From Paenibacillus tuaregi (lineage in GTDB: Bacteria > Bacillota > Bacilli > Paenibacillales > Paenibacillaceae), in contig NZ_LT575476.1 in assembly GCF_900086655.1 (NCBI RefSeq), positions 744,465 to 808,464 of the forward strand: a stretch of 64,000 bases of DNA, given 5' to 3'. This document shows, piece by piece, positions 8,085 to 18,226 of this stretch (within the stretch, counting starts at the first letter, position 1; every line of letters begins with the position of its first letter). The notes below the pieces were generated by a model. The model saw only the letters and a list, made by a program, of their open reading frames with translations. It ran no database searches and was not told the DNA's origin. The translations under genes and the position numbers were made by a program.

Positions 8085-9379
8085 TCGAACGTTACAGCAG
8101 ACCGGAAATGAGAGCGATTTGGACGGAAGAAAATAAATTCAACGCCTGGCTTGAAGTGGAAATTTGTGCAGCTGAGGCATGGGCGGAGCTGGGGGTCATC
8201 CCGAAGTCTGATGTGGCTTTGCTTCGTCAGAACGCTTCTTTTGATATTGAACGGATCTATGAAATTGAACAGGAGACCCGCCATGACGTAATCGCGTTCA
8301 CACGTGCGGTGTCCGAGAGTCTTGGAGCAGAGCGCAAATGGGTGCATTACGGGCTGACTTCTACCGATGTGGTGGATACCGCACTGGGCTACCTGTTAAA
8401 ACAGGCCAATGAGATTATTGAGAAGGACATTATTAACTTCATTGGGATTTTGAAAGATAAAGCCATTGCTTACAAGGATACTCCAATGATGGGGCGGACG
8501 CATGGCGTTCATGCGGAACCGACCACATTCGGTCTGAAGATGGCGCTGTGGTACGAGGAAATGAAGCGGAACCTGGAGCGTTTCCGTCATGCGGCAGCAA
8601 ATGTGCAGTTCGGCAAAATCTCCGGGGCGGTGGGCACCTATGCCAACATCGACCCGTTCGTGGAGCAGTTCGTATGTGATAAGCTCGGCACCTCTGCCGC
8701 GCCGATCTCTACCCAGACGCTGCAGCGCGACCGCCATGCTGAATATATGGCTACACTGGCACTGATCGCGACCTCCCTTGATAAATTCGCCACTGAAATC
8801 CGCGCATTGCAGAAGAGCGAATTCCGTGAGGTTGAGGAAGCTTTTGCTAAGGGTCAAAAGGGATCGTCTGCTATGCCGCACAAGCGCAACCCGATCGGCT
8901 GTGAGAACATTTCCGGTTTGGCGCGTGTCATCCGCGGGCATATGATCACCGCTTATGAGAACGTGACGCTGTGGCATGAGCGGGATATTTCCCACTCCGG
9001 CGCAGAGCGTATCATTCTGCCGGATGCGACCATGCTGATCAACTACATGCTGAACCGCTTGGGCAATATCATTAAGAACTTGACGGTATTCCCGGAAAAT
9101 ATGAAACGCAACATGGCGCGCACCTTCGGGGTTCCGTTCTCCGGCCGTGTCATGACCAAGCTGATTGATAAGGGCTTCAGCCGCGAGCAGGCATATGACA
9201 CCGTTCAACCGCGTGCGATGCTCGCCTGGGAGACTCAGCGTCAATTCCGTGACATTATTGAAGAGACTCCTGAGATTACCGAGGTGCTGAGCAAGGAAGA
9301 GATTGAGGATGCGTTCAATCCAGCTTGGCATTTGAAGCACGTGGATACGATCTTTAAGAAGCTTAGACTTATAGACTAG
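8081..9379 (+). CDS. purB: adenylosuccinate lyase
   Basis: PurB releases fumarate twice: from SAICAR in IMP synthesis and from adenylosuccinate in AMP synthesis. The 432 residues carry the fumarase/aspartase superfamily signature [17 protein letters not shown] and the catalytic-His segments [15 protein letters not shown] and [11 protein letters not shown]. The start at 8081 follows TTTGGAGG by about 13 bases and matches the B. subtilis length. Six upstream in-frame codons belong to the purK end. The gene couples to purK by an ATGA overlap; purC follows after 30 bases. Confidence 0.97.
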   Translation: MIERYSRPEMRAIWTEENKFNAWLEVEICAAEAWAELGVIPKSDVALLRQNASFDIERIYEIEQETRHDVIAFTRAVSESLGAERKWVHYGLTSTDVVDTALGYLLKQANEIIEKDIINFIGILKDKAIAYKDTPMMGRTHGVHAEPTTFGLKMALWYEEMKRNLERFRHAAANVQFGKISGAVGTYANIDPFVEQFVCDKLGTSAAPISTQTLQRDRHAEYMATLALIATSLDKFATEIRALQKSEFREVEEAFAKGQKGSSAMPHKRNPIGCENISGLARVIRGHMITAYENVTLWHERDISHSGAERIILPDATMLINYMLNRLGNIIKNLTVFPENMKRNMARTFGVPFSGRVMTKLIDKGFSREQAYDTVQPRAMLAWETQRQFRDIIEETPEITEVLSKEEIEDAFNPAWHLKHVDTIFKKLRLID

Positions 9380-9409
9380 TTACAGATCAGGGAAGAGGAG
9401 GACGGCTAT

Positions 9410-10291
9410 ATGTCATCACAGGCTGTGTCCACGGCAGTGGATTACGTCGACGCACCGCTGCTCTATAAAGGGAAGGTCCGCGAACTGTACGATTTAGGGG
9501 AGCATTATCTGATCGTCGTGACCGACCGCATTTCCGCGTTCGATTATGTGCTGGAACCGCCGGTTCCTGAAAAGGGAAACGTGCTCAACCGGCTTAGTGC
9601 TTACTGGTTCAAGCTTACAACTGATCTGATCGAGAATCATGTGGTGCATACCGATGTGGAGAAGCTGGGAGAGATCATTAAGAATAAAGAGCTGCTGAAG
9701 GATCGGATTATGGTTACCCTCAAAGCCGAGCGGATCGACATTGAGTGTGTTGTCCGTGGTTATATTACCGGCGGGGGATGGCGCCAATATGAGCAGAGCG
9801 GCACGATCAACGGAATTCAGCTGCCTGAAGGGCTTCGCAAGAATGACAAGCTGCCGGAGCCGATCTTCACCCCGGCGGCCAAGAACGATGTGGGTCACGA
9901 TGAGGACATCCCGTTCGAGCGGATGCAGGAGCTGGTAGGCCGCGAACTGGCGGACAAGCTGAAGGCCAAGAGCCTAGAGCTTTACGGCTTTGCACGTGAC
10001 TATTGCGAGGAGCGTGGAATCATCCTGGCAGACTGCAAGCTGGAGTTCGGCTTGATTGATGGGGAGCTAATTCTCATTGATGAGATCTTCACACCGGACG
10101 CCTCCCGCTTCTGGGCCAAGGAGAATTATGCCTTGGACATCGAGATCGACAGCATGGACAAGGAGCCGGTCCGCTCTTACCTGGCCGGCACGGACTGGGA
10201 CAAGAACAGCCAGCCTGATCCTCTCCCACCGCATGTGGTGGAAGAGACCACCCGCCGCTATCTGAACATTTACCGCCGTCTCACGGAGTAA
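9410..10291 (+). CDS. purC: SAICAR synthetase
   Basis: PurC joins CAIR and aspartate using ATP. The 293-residue protein has LLYKGKVRELYDLGEHYLIV at the N terminus, TDRISAFDYVL, the nucleotide-site motif VECVVRGYITGG-type (here IECVVRGYITGG) and LIDEIFTPDASRFW (metal site). It is longer than the ~240-residue B. subtilis enzyme and resembles the longer PurC class by its C-terminal extension. GAGGAGG lies 9 bases before the ATG. It ends the first block of the operon; the next gene is 753 bases away across repeat-rich DNA. Confidence 0.95.
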   Translation: MSSQAVSTAVDYVDAPLLYKGKVRELYDLGEHYLIVVTDRISAFDYVLEPPVPEKGNVLNRLSAYWFKLTTDLIENHVVHTDVEKLGEIIKNKELLKDRIMVTLKAERIDIECVVRGYITGGGWRQYEQSGTINGIQLPEGLRKNDKLPEPIFTPAAKNDVGHDEDIPFERMQELVGRELADKLKAKSLELYGFARDYCEERGIILADCKLEFGLIDGELILIDEIFTPDASRFWAKENYALDIEIDSMDKEPVRSYLAGTDWDKNSQPDPLPPHVVEETTRRYLNIYRRLTE

Positions 10292-10344
10292 TCGGGTAGA
10301 AGACAATTGCTGTCGTCAAAAAGACTTTTTTCGTTAGTCTAATA

Positions 10345-10516
10345 AGATAAAGGGGTGAGGGACTAGCCACGTACAGGGTTGTTAGGGTCTCCAATCGCTG
10401 TTATCCTGGATTTCCTTATTGGAATAACCGCCGAATGCGGATGAAATCCAGGGATAAAGGCGAACGCTGACGCTTCTCCGACTCCTAACCTCCCTTCCCG
10501 TTCCACCCTCACTTTG
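10345..10516 (-). repeat. structured hairpin repeat, copy C (reverse orientation)
   Basis: ATCCTGGATTTC (10403-10414) pairs with GAAATCCAGGGAT (10443-10455) with one bulged G. Around this inner stem, GTTAGG and CCTAAC, then GGTGAGG and CCCTCAC, form an outer stem. Read on the reverse strand it has the same scaffold as the repeats at 15710, 16047, 19871, 33139 and 60199: a GCG...CGCCTTT strand, an inner stem and then AACAGCG. It lies in the purC-purS gap. Confidence 0.65.
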
Positions 10517-10636
10517 TAAGCTATCAATAGACTAACTCAACATGGAGTGCCGATCAGCAATTGGCAGAGAGAAAGGGAGTAATCTAATCGGTTATGTTGA
10601 AGAGCTCAACACCCCGTTTAATTAAGTAGGTTGTAT

Positions 10637-10675
10637 GCGGAGTGCATCCAACTGCATCCAACAAGCACACTCCGC
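10637..10675 (+). repeat. isolated hairpin in the purC-purS gap
   Basis: GCGGAGTG (10637-10644) and CACTCCGC (10668-10675) form a perfect 8-bp stem around a 23-base loop that contains the doublet GCATCCAACT / GCATCCAACA. There is no T run, so it is not an obvious terminator. The rest of 10517-10865 shows no open frame worth calling. Confidence 0.5.
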
Positions 10676-10867
10676 TAGCTAATCTAGCTCATTTCTTGGT
10701 TTTAGATAGGTGCTCGGCAGGCCGTCCTTATACGAATTCAAGAGGTTTCATTTAAGTTAAGTTGCTAAAGACGAAGCACCACAGTAAAGCGGGTCCCGAA
10801 AGGGACGGCAAGCGGCTCATTTATCATTGCAACACAAGAGAACCGAAGCAGCAGTATCCACCAAACT

Positions 10868-11010
10868 TTCGGGTGTCCAGAGGGCAAAGCCCTTGGGGCC
10901 CTCCCTTCCAGGGAGGTTTGGGAGGGTAGGAACAAAGAGGAGTACAGAGGGCGCAGCCCTTTGTCAAAAACACGGGTTTTATCAAATTTTTCGGGTGTCC
11001 AGAGGGCAGG
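10868..11010 (+). repeat. repeat of three AGGGC-hairpins upstream of purS
   Basis: TTCGGGTGTCCAGAGGGC occurs at 10868-10885 and again from 10990. Each is followed by a short hairpin (AGGGCAAAGCCCT and AGGGCAGGCCCT), and a third hairpin AGAGGGCGCAGCCCTTTG lies between them near 10945. A further stem CCCTCCC-TTCC-AGGGAGG type fold is present at about 10900. The last hairpin ends about 20 bases before the purS ribosome binding site. Open frames through it on both strands are repeat artefacts. Confidence 0.7.
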
Positions 11011-11044
11011 CCCTCGGCGATAACCCTTCCGGAGGGAATTTCAA

Positions 11045-11287
11045 GTGAAAGCAATCGTCTATGTTACTATCAAGCAAAGCGTACTGGATCCACAAGGCGT
11101 AGCCGTACAAAACGCGCTGCATTCTGTAGGTTTTCAAGAAGTCGAAAGCCTGCGCATCGGAAAATATATCGAGCTTGAGCTGAACACGGACGACCGTGCT
11201 GAAGCGGAGAAGAGAGTGGCAGCAATGTGCGAGAAGCTGCTGGCAAACACTGTTGTCGAAGAATACCGCTTTGAACTGGAGGGCTAA
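11045..11287 (+). CDS. purS: FGAM synthase, PurS subunit
   Basis: PurS bridges PurL and PurQ in the three-part formylglycinamidine ribonucleotide synthase. The 80-residue protein starts [20 protein letters not shown] and ends VEEYRFELE, the usual size and pattern. It starts with GTG, with GGAGGG 7 bases upstream. The purS-purQ-purL-purF block that follows is tightly spaced or overlapping. Confidence 0.95.
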   Translation: MKAIVYVTIKQSVLDPQGVAVQNALHSVGFQEVESLRIGKYIELELNTDDRAEAEKRVAAMCEKLLANTVVEEYRFELEG

Positions 11288-11292
11288 CCAAC

Positions 11293-11982
11293 ATGAAATT
11301 CGCAGTACTGGTATTTCCGGGCTCCAATTGTGATATTGACTGCTACAAGGCGGTTGAAGATACGATTGGCGAACCTGTTGATTATGTATGGCATACAGCA
11401 ACCGATCTATCGGCATATGATTGCATTCTCATTCCGGGCGGGTTCTCTTACGGGGACTACCTGCGCTGCGGCGCCATTTCCAGATTCGCTCCGGTTATGG
11501 CGGAGGTCGCCAAGGCTGCGGAGCAGGGCAAATACGTGCTTGGCATCTGCAATGGCTTCCAAATCCTGACCGAAGCTGGCCTGCTTCCGGGCACTTTGCG
11601 CCGGAATATGTCGCTGAAGTTCCTCTGTCATGATGTTGTGCTCCGCGTAGAGAACAACGAGAATCCTTTTACACGTGAGTATGCCAAGGGTGAAGAAATT
11701 GTGATTCCGATCGCCCACGGTGAAGGCAATTACTACTGTGATGACGAGACGATGGCCAAGCTGCAGGCGAATAACCAAATTGTATTTACGTACGCAAGCA
11801 ACCCGAATGGGTCGCTGAACGATATCGCAGGCATTTCTAACGAGCAGGGTAACGTAGTTGGCATGATGCCTCACCCGGAGCGTGCAGTGGATAGTCTGCT
11901 GGGATCAGAAGACGGTAAAAGAATGTTTACATCCATTTTGAAGACATGGAGGGATCGACATGACGCAGCAGTTGTCCGCTAA
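11293..11982 (+). CDS. purQ: FGAM synthase, glutaminase subunit PurQ
   Basis: PurQ hydrolyses glutamine and passes ammonia to PurL. The 229-residue class I amidotransferase has [13 protein letters not shown] at the N terminus, the oxyanion motif [14 protein letters not shown], the nucleophile cysteine in [19 protein letters not shown] and the His-Glu pair in [10 protein letters not shown]. It lies five bases after purS and overlaps purL by 23 bases, consistent with matched synthesis of the complex. Confidence 0.97.
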   Translation: MKFAVLVFPGSNCDIDCYKAVEDTIGEPVDYVWHTATDLSAYDCILIPGGFSYGDYLRCGAISRFAPVMAEVAKAAEQGKYVLGICNGFQILTEAGLLPGTLRRNMSLKFLCHDVVLRVENNENPFTREYAKGEEIVIPIAHGEGNYYCDDETMAKLQANNQIVFTYASNPNGSLNDIAGISNEQGNVVGMMPHPERAVDSLLGSEDGKRMFTSILKTWRDRHDAAVVR

Positions 11983-14206
11983 AGAACCGACGGCGGAGCA
12001 AATCGCCGAACAGCAAATTTACAAACAGATGGGTGTATCTGACAGCGAATATGAGCTGATCTGCGGTTTCCTCGGCCGTAAACCGAATTATACGGAAATT
12101 GGTGTGTTCAGCGTAATGTGGTCCGAGCACTGTGCCTACAAAAACTCCAAACCGCTTCTTCGCCGCTTCCCGGTGACAGGACCCCGAGTCCTAATGGGAC
12201 CGGGTGAGGGAGCAGGGATTGTCGACATTGGCGACAACCAGGCTGTGGTGTTCAAAATTGAGAGCCATAATCACCCTTCTGCTGTCGAGCCTTATCAGGG
12301 CGCGGCAACCGGGGTGGGCGGGATTATCCGCGATATTTTCTCCATGGGTGCAAGACCGGTAGCGGTACTGAATTCCCTGCGGTTCGGGAAGCTGGAGAGC
12401 GACCGGGTAAAATATTTGTTCGAGCATGTGGTGTCCGGGATTGCCGGATACGGGAACTGTATCGGAATTCCGACTGTCGGCGGCGAAGTGATGTTTGACG
12501 ACAGTTATGACGGCAATCCGCTCGTTAACGCAATGTGTGTCGGTCTGATCGACCATGACAAAATCCAACGTGGTGTCGCCAAAGGTGTAGGTAATCCGGT
12601 GTTCTACGTAGGTCCTCCAACCGGGCGTGATGGAATTCACGGTGCGACTTTCGCATCCGAGGAATTAACGGAAGAATCTGAAGCGAAGCGTACGGCTGTT
12701 CAGGTCGGCGATCCATTCATGGAGAAGCTGGTCATGGAATCGTGTCTGGAGCTGATTGATTCCGGCATTGTGCTGGGAATTCAAGATATGGGCGCAGCAG
12801 GTCTAACTTGCTCCAGTGCGGAAATGGCAAGTAAGGCAGGCAATGGCCTGGAGCTGTACCTTGACCAGGTGCCTCAGCGGGAAGAAGGCATGACACCATA
12901 CGAGATGATGCTTTCGGAATCCCAAGAGCGCATGCTGTTCGTGGTGGAGCCGAAGGATGAGGCCCAGGCGATGGAGATTTTTGAACGATGGGGCGTAATC
13001 TGTGCCAAGGTCGGCAAGGTGACAGACGACGGACGTCTGAAGCTGTTCCATCATGGTGAAGTGGTTGGAGATATGCCGGTAACTGCGCTTGTTGACGAGT
13101 GCCCAATTTACAACAAACCGTCTGCAGTCCCTGCTTACTATGAAGAGAATGCCAACGTGGATACCCTGCGTTACCCTGAAGTTACGGATCTTGGCGGAGC
13201 GCTTGAGACGGTTCTGGCTTCCCCAACTGTAGCCAGCAAAGCATGGATCTACGAGCAATATGATTATATGGTGCGCACGAGCACTGCCGTACGTCCGGGG
13301 TCGGATGCTGCTGTAGTGACCATTCGCGGAACCCGTAAGGGTCTGGCCATGACAACGGATTGCAACGGACGTTTCGTCTACCTTGACCCTGAAGTTGGGG
13401 GCCGCATTGCGGTGAGTGAAGCAGCGCGCAATATTGTATGCTCCGGTGCTGAACCGCTGGCCATTACGGATAACTTGAACTTTGGAAGTCCGGAGAAGCC
13501 GGATATTTTCTGGCAAATGGAAAAAGCCGTTGACGGCATGGCTGAAGCCTGCCGGGTGCTGGACGCACCGGTTATTGGCGGTAATGTCAGCTTGTACAAC
13601 GAGAATGCCAAAGGCGCCATCTACCCGACTCCAGTTGTCGGTATGGTAGGTCTTGTACATGATGTAGACCACATCACAACACAAGGCTTTAAGCAAGAAG
13701 GAGATGTGATCTTCCTTCTGGGAGAGACCAAGGCAGAGCTTGGCGGCAGTGAATTCCAAAGTGCTGTTCATGGCGTAACGGAAGGCCGTCCGCCAGAGCT
13801 TGATTTGAACGTGGAGCGCAGATTGCTGGATACGGTGCTTGCGGCAATCCAACTGGGACTTGTCCAGTCTGCACATGATTTGTCCGAGGGCGGTCTGGCC
13901 GTGGCTCTTGCAGAATCCTGCATCAGCGGCGGCGGACTAGGTGCCAAGGTTAACCTCGATACTAACCTTCGTCCTGATGTGGCCTTGTTCAGTGAATCGC
14001 AATCGCGCATTCTGCTGACGGCTGCACCTGAGAAGGCAGCTGAGCTTGAGAAATTCATTTCGGAACGCAGTGTTCCGGTTGCAGTGATCGGCCGTGTGGA
14101 AGGAACAAGTCTTGTAATTGACATCAACCGCGCTTCGGCCTTGAACAAACCGGTGGAGGGCTTGAAGCAGGTCTGGGAGGAAGCTATTCCATGTCTGATG
14201 AAGTAA
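11960..14206 (+). CDS. purL: FGAM synthase, PurL subunit (small type)
   Basis: PurL carries the ATP-dependent amidation of FGAR. The 748 residues fit the small PurL found with PurS and PurQ. Visible motifs are [18 protein letters not shown] (catalytic His region), [29 protein letters not shown] and the AIRS-type repeat in [19 protein letters not shown]. The ATG at 11960 lies inside the purQ end with GGAGGGATC upstream. It overlaps purF by 16 bases. Confidence 0.97.
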   Translation: MTQQLSAKEPTAEQIAEQQIYKQMGVSDSEYELICGFLGRKPNYTEIGVFSVMWSEHCAYKNSKPLLRRFPVTGPRVLMGPGEGAGIVDIGDNQAVVFKIESHNHPSAVEPYQGAATGVGGIIRDIFSMGARPVAVLNSLRFGKLESDRVKYLFEHVVSGIAGYGNCIGIPTVGGEVMFDDSYDGNPLVNAMCVGLIDHDKIQRGVAKGVGNPVFYVGPPTGRDGIHGATFASEELTEESEAKRTAVQVGDPFMEKLVMESCLELIDSGIVLGIQDMGAAGLTCSSAEMASKAGNGLELYLDQVPQREEGMTPYEMMLSESQERMLFVVEPKDEAQAMEIFERWGVICAKVGKVTDDGRLKLFHHGEVVGDMPVTALVDECPIYNKPSAVPAYYEENANVDTLRYPEVTDLGGALETVLASPTVASKAWIYEQYDYMVRTSTAVRPGSDAAVVTIRGTRKGLAMTTDCNGRFVYLDPEVGGRIAVSEAARNIVCSGAEPLAITDNLNFGSPEKPDIFWQMEKAVDGMAEACRVLDAPVIGGNVSLYNENAKGAIYPTPVVGMVGLVHDVDHITTQGFKQEGDVIFLLGETKAELGGSEFQSAVHGVTEGRPPELDLNVERRLLDTVLAAIQLGLVQSAHDLSEGGLAVALAESCISGGGLGAKVNLDTNLRPDVALFSESQSRILLTAAPEKAAELEKFISERSVPVAVIGRVEGTSLVIDINRASALNKPVEGLKQVWEEAIPCLMK

Positions 14207-15669
14207 TACCGCAAGGGTTATGGACAGGAGACTATTTCAACGAGGGCTCTGGACGGGATGGAGTTTTTGACAAGTTAAAAGAGGAGTGCGGCGTCTTTGG
14301 CGTGTTCGGTCACCCGGATGCTGCAAGTCTCTCTTATTACGGGCTTCACGCGCTTCAGCACCGCGGGGAAGAGAGTGCCGGACTCTGTGTCACAGACGGT
14401 GGCGACTTCAATTACCACCGCGGCATGGGCCTGGTGAAGGAAGTGTTCGACAAGGACCGTCTAGCTTCGCTTATCGGTGACCGATCGATCGGCCATGTCC
14501 GCTATTCCACCAGTGGGGACAGCAAGCTGACGAACGCCCAGCCGCTCGTATTCAAATACCGCGATGGGGACCTCGCGGTGGCGACAAACGGTAATATCGT
14601 CAACGCGCCGAAGATCCGCCGAGAATTAGAGAGAAGCGGCTCGATCTTTCAGACAACGAGTGATACCGAGGTCATTGCGCATCTGATTGCGCGGTCACCG
14701 AAGGATTTTGTGGAAGCGGCCAAAGATGCCCTTCAGCAAATCGTCGGGGGATACGCCTTCCTGTTGATGACAAATGACAAACTTCTCGTTGCATCCGACC
14801 CGAACGGCCTGCGGCCCATCTCAATGGCCCGGCTTGGGGACGCTTATCTGTTCTCATCTGAGACTTGTGCATTCGAGACGATCGGCGCGGAAATTATTCG
14901 CGACATTGAGCCTGGTGAGCTGCTGATCTTGGACAAAGACGGTCTCCATGAGGACCGGTTTGCCGAGCCGCAGCGCAAGGCGCTGTGTGCGATGGAATAT
15001 ATTTATTTTGCAAGACCGGATAGTGATCTGAATGGCTCCAATCTGCACTCCTCCCGCAAAAGAATGGGGCGCCGGATGGCCCAAGAGTCATTCGTGGATG
15101 CGGATGTAGTCACGGGTGTTCCAGACTCTAGCATCTCTGCTGCGATCGGTTACGCGGAGCAGACCGGGATTCCGTACGAGCTTGGTCTTATTAAAAATAA
15201 GTACACAGGACGCACGTTCATCCAGCCGAGCCAGGAGCTGCGCGAGCAGGGAGTGAAGATGAAGCTGAGTGCCGTGCGCCGTGTTGTTGAGGGCATGCGC
15301 GTTGTGATGATCGACGACTCCATTGTGCGGGGCACGACCTCCCGCCGGATTGTGAACCTGCTTCGCGAAGCAGGTGCGGTCGAGGTACACGTGCGGATCA
15401 CATCTCCGCCATTCAAGAATCCGTGCTTCTATGGCATTGATACGCCGGACAGCCGAGAACTGATTGCTTCCTCGAAGTCGATCGAAGAGATCCGTCAGGA
15501 GATCAACGCGGACTCGCTGGAGTTCATCAGTCCGGAAGGCTTGATTGAAGCGGTTGCTGGCAACAACGTGAACGATTATAAAGGCGGGCTTTGTATGGCC
15601 TGCTTCGATAACGATTACCCAACCCGTACGGATTTCAACGGGGAAGAGCAGTTCGGTTGCAGCTGTTAG
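14191..15669 (+). CDS. purF: amidophosphoribosyltransferase
   Basis: PurF makes phosphoribosylamine from PRPP and glutamine, the committed step. The 492-residue precursor has a 32-residue propeptide before the N-terminal nucleophile Cys33 in [12 protein letters not shown]. subtilis PurF is cut at the same kind of site. The glutaminase part has [11 protein letters not shown] and the phosphoribosyltransferase part has [16 protein letters not shown]. Cysteines in [15 protein letters not shown] and GGLCMAC are placed like the 4Fe-4S ligands of the Bacillus enzyme. The gene overlaps purL and closes the SQLF block. A 642-base gap with two hairpin repeats precedes purM. Confidence 0.97.
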   Translation: MSDEVIPQGLWTGDYFNEGSGRDGVFDKLKEECGVFGVFGHPDAASLSYYGLHALQHRGEESAGLCVTDGGDFNYHRGMGLVKEVFDKDRLASLIGDRSIGHVRYSTSGDSKLTNAQPLVFKYRDGDLAVATNGNIVNAPKIRRELERSGSIFQTTSDTEVIAHLIARSPKDFVEAAKDALQQIVGGYAFLLMTNDKLLVASDPNGLRPISMARLGDAYLFSSETCAFETIGAEIIRDIEPGELLILDKDGLHEDRFAEPQRKALCAMEYIYFARPDSDLNGSNLHSSRKRMGRRMAQESFVDADVVTGVPDSSISAAIGYAEQTGIPYELGLIKNKYTGRTFIQPSQELREQGVKMKLSAVRRVVEGMRVVMIDDSIVRGTTSRRIVNLLREAGAVEVHVRITSPPFKNPCFYGIDTPDSRELIASSKSIEEIRQEINADSLEFISPEGLIEAVAGNNVNDYKGGLCMACFDNDYPTRTDFNGEEQFGCSC

Positions 15670-15709
15670 GGAGCTGTTGGGTGGATAATCTTTAGGTTAT
15701 CCTCCCTGA

Positions 15710-15894
15710 ACACCCCAACGAAGCGGACGGAATCGTCCTGAAGCAGCGAAGCGTTCGCCTAAAAGCTTTCTGAAAGAAAGCTGCTTCGAAAGCATATGCT
15801 TCTCCGGATTTCTACCGTGATAAGCGATTCAAACCAAGAAATTTGGGGGCAACAGCGATCGTAAGGATGATCCGTTGGCGGAGCGGCGTGTCTA
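15710..15894 (+). repeat. structured hairpin repeat, copy B1
   Basis: An outer strand ACGGAATCGTCCT (about 15727) pairs with AGGATGATCCGT (15864-15875). Inside lie GCGAAGCGTTCGCC, an inner arm CCGGATTTC and its partner GAAATTTGGGGG, then CAACAGCGATCG. It also contains an extra 40-base insert with AAGCTTTC-type inverted repeats that copy B2 lacks. Remaining bases of 15670-16311 outside the two copies show no gene. Confidence 0.7.
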
Positions 15895-16046
15895 GACCTG
15901 GAAAGCTAACCGTGATCCGTTCGCGGAGCGGGCTTTAGATTTGATGGGTTAAGTTATTGCCCGTCTGTAGAGTGAGCTAATCTGGGAGTTAAGTCAAAAT
16001 CTTTTGGCTAAGCATCAGGCTAAAGAGGATGCTGTCTCATCTCCAT

Positions 16047-16192
16047 GAACAACCCAGCGGAGCGAACGGAATCGTCCTGAAGAAGCGAAGCGCTCGCCTT
16101 TGCCCTCGGATTTCTACCGTAATAACGGTTCAAATCAAGGAATCTGAGGGCAACAGCGATCGTAAGGATGATCCGTTGGCGGAGCGGGCTTT
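16047..16192 (+). repeat. structured hairpin repeat, copy B2
   Basis: It has the same scaffold as B1: ACGGAATCGTCCTGAAG, GCGAAGCGCTCGCCTT, inner stem TGCCCTCGGATT (16101-16112) with AATCTGAGGGCA (16141-16152), a small ACCGT/ACGGT hairpin in the loop, then CAACAGCGATCG and AGGATGATCCGT. The last part is identical to B1 over about 40 bases. Two copies side by side in the purF-purM gap suggest local duplication. Confidence 0.75.
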
Positions 16193-16311
16193 TAATCTAC
16201 TATTTCCCATTGAATACTTCACCATCTTAACCATTAACACCAACAGCATGAATTATACAGCAGGTGGTTCTATTCAGAACCTCAATTAAACCATAAGGAG
16301 CGTGTCCTTAC

Positions 16312-17355
16312 GTGTCTGAAGCATACAAAAGCGCCGGGGTCGATATCGCGGCAGGCAATGAAGCAGTGGAACGGATGAAGAAACACGTCAAGCGGACCTT
16401 CCGTCCTGAAGTGATGACGGATCTTGGAGGGTTCGGGGCCTTGTTCGGCCTGAACAAGGATAAATACGAGGAGCCGGTGCTCGTATCCGGCACCGATGGA
16501 GTCGGTACGAAGCTGAAGCTGGCGTTTGCCATGGACAAGCATGATACCATCGGGATCGATGCCGTGGCGATGTGCGTGAACGATATTATTGTTCAGGGCG
16601 CGGAGCCGCTCTTTTTCCTCGATTATCTGGCATGTGACAAAGTCATCCCTGCGAAGATTGAAGCGATTGTAGCCGGTATTGCTGAAGGCTGCGCACAGTC
16701 GGGATGCGCCTTGATCGGCGGCGAGACAGCGGAAATGCCAGGCATGTACAGTGAAGGCGAGTATGACATTGCCGGGTTCACCGTGGGTGTGGTCGATAAG
16801 AGCAGGATTATTAACGGAAGAACAATTAAGGCAGGAGATACGGTCATCGGACTGGCGTCCAGCGGAGTTCACAGCAATGGCTTTTCCCTGGTCCGCAAAG
16901 TGCTGTTGGAGCAGTCGGGATACAGCCTTCAAGACAAGCTGGATGAGCTGAACGGTGCGATGCTTGGGAATGTGCTGCTGGAACCAACCAAGCTGTACGT
17001 CAAACCTGTGCTTCAGCTGATTGAGCAGGTGGAAGTTAAAGGTATGGCTCATATCACCGGCGGTGGGTTCATTGAGAATATCCCACGGATGCTGCCGGAG
17101 GGCGTGAATGTCGATATCGAATTCGGTTCTTGGCCGGTTCTGCCCATTTTTAGCTTGCTTCAAGAAAAGGGTGGAGTAAACAACCGCGACATGTTCACCA
17201 CGTTTAATATGGGAATTGGGCTTGTGATGATCGTCTCAGCAGATCAGGCGGATCAGGCTGTACAAGTATTGAAGGAACAAGGGGAAACTCCTTATATCAT
17301 CGGAAAAGTTACCGAAGGTGAGAAAATCGTCACGTTTACAGGGGCTGAAGTGTAA
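16312..17355 (+). CDS. purM: AIR synthetase
   Basis: PurM closes the imidazole ring of FGAM with ATP to give AIR. The 347-residue protein shows GGFGALFGL, the ATP/phosphate loop [40 protein letters not shown] and the C-terminal [15 protein letters not shown]. The start is GTG with AAGGAG 11 bases upstream; no ATG fits the domain start. It is joined to purN by a TAATG overlap. Confidence 0.97.
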   Translation: MSEAYKSAGVDIAAGNEAVERMKKHVKRTFRPEVMTDLGGFGALFGLNKDKYEEPVLVSGTDGVGTKLKLAFAMDKHDTIGIDAVAMCVNDIIVQGAEPLFFLDYLACDKVIPAKIEAIVAGIAEGCAQSGCALIGGETAEMPGMYSEGEYDIAGFTVGVVDKSRIINGRTIKAGDTVIGLASSGVHSNGFSLVRKVLLEQSGYSLQDKLDELNGAMLGNVLLEPTKLYVKPVLQLIEQVEVKGMAHITGGGFIENIPRMLPEGVNVDIEFGSWPVLPIFSLLQEKGGVNNRDMFTTFNMGIGLVMIVSADQADQAVQVLKEQGETPYIIGKVTEGEKIVTFTGAEV

Positions 17356-17969
17356 TGGGTTCTTACCGGATCGCGGTATTTGCTTCAGGCCAGGGTACGA
17401 ATTTTCAAGCCTTGGTGGATGCGGCAGAGCGGGGGCAGCTGGGCGGCGCGGAAATTGCGCTGCTCGTCTGTGACAAGCCACAGGCTCCGGTGGTTGGACG
17501 GGCCGAGAAAGCAGGGGTGGAACAATTTCTGTTCCAGCCAAAGAGCTATGCCAGCCGGGAAGATTACGAAAGGGAGATTGCTGCCGAGCTTGAGAAGCGC
17601 GGGATTGATCTAATCGTACTTGCCGGCTATATGCGTCTGATTACTTCAGTACTTGTCGAACCTTATGCGGGTCGGATGATTAATATTCACCCTTCTCTGC
17701 TCCCCTCTTTTCCCGGTGTGAACGCTATAGGACAAGCTTATGATTATGGCGTGAAGGTGACCGGAGCAACCGTGCATTTTGTGGATGGCGGTATGGATAC
17801 CGGGCCAATCATTGCTCAGCGAACCGTAGAGATTTACGAAGGGGAAAGCATTCAGTCTGTCGAAGACCGTATTCATACCGTGGAGAAGGAAGTCTATCCC
17901 CAGGTGGTCACTTGGCTGGCTCAAGGCCGTGTAAGGCTCGAGGGACGTAAGGTGATCGTAGAGAACTAA
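17355..17969 (+). CDS. purN: GAR transformylase (10-formyl-THF dependent)
   Basis: PurN adds the first formyl group to GAR. The 204 residues begin with YRIAVFASGQGTNFQALVDA (phosphate-binding loop). The signature INIHPSLLPSFPGVNAIGQA carries the Asn-His pair, and the catalytic Asp is in VHFVDGGMDTGPIIAQ. The start codon shares its A with the purM stop. A 257-base gap follows before purH, the only large gap in the operon without the hairpin repeat. Confidence 0.97.
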   Translation: MGSYRIAVFASGQGTNFQALVDAAERGQLGGAEIALLVCDKPQAPVVGRAEKAGVEQFLFQPKSYASREDYEREIAAELEKRGIDLIVLAGYMRLITSVLVEPYAGRMINIHPSLLPSFPGVNAIGQAYDYGVKVTGATVHFVDGGMDTGPIIAQRTVEIYEGESIQSVEDRIHTVEKEVYPQVVTWLAQGRVRLEGRKVIVEN

Positions 17970-18004
17970 AGTCCCGCAGGCAGCTTGCCGGATGATTCAG
18001 GGGA

Positions 18005-18035
18005 TTGATAAGGATCTTTGACGTCTTTGTATAAT
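18005..18035 (+). promoter_or_regulatory. possible internal promoter before purH
   Basis: TTGATA (18005-18010), 19 bases and TATAAT (18030-18035) lie in the purN-purH gap, about 190 bases before purH. The spacer is long and the -35 is imperfect, so activity is unsure. The same gap holds a small inverted repeat GATATTTC-CCGA-GAAATATT near 18090. Confidence 0.3.
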
Positions 18036-18226
18036 TGGCGGGAATGGTGAAACCTTGATGAGGCTTGGAATCGACGCTTTGTTCAGTTTCGATATTTCCC
18101 GAGAAATATTGCCGTATATTGGAAGAGTGTGGCCTTGCTGCTGGCGGGTTCAGACATGCTGTAGAACCTTGATGCAGAAGATGATTTAAGACAAAACATG
18201 CTGTCAAATCAAAGGAGGAGCCAATC

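Noticed and set aside
8396..9340. Long reverse-strand open frame (314 codons) opposite purB
   Set aside because: It is the shadow of a GC-biased gene in the antisense frame. It has no ribosome binding site and no family motif, and purB is unmistakable.
12803..13876. Long reverse-strand open frame (357 codons) opposite purL
   Set aside because: Antisense shadow; the forward frame has the full PurL motifs.
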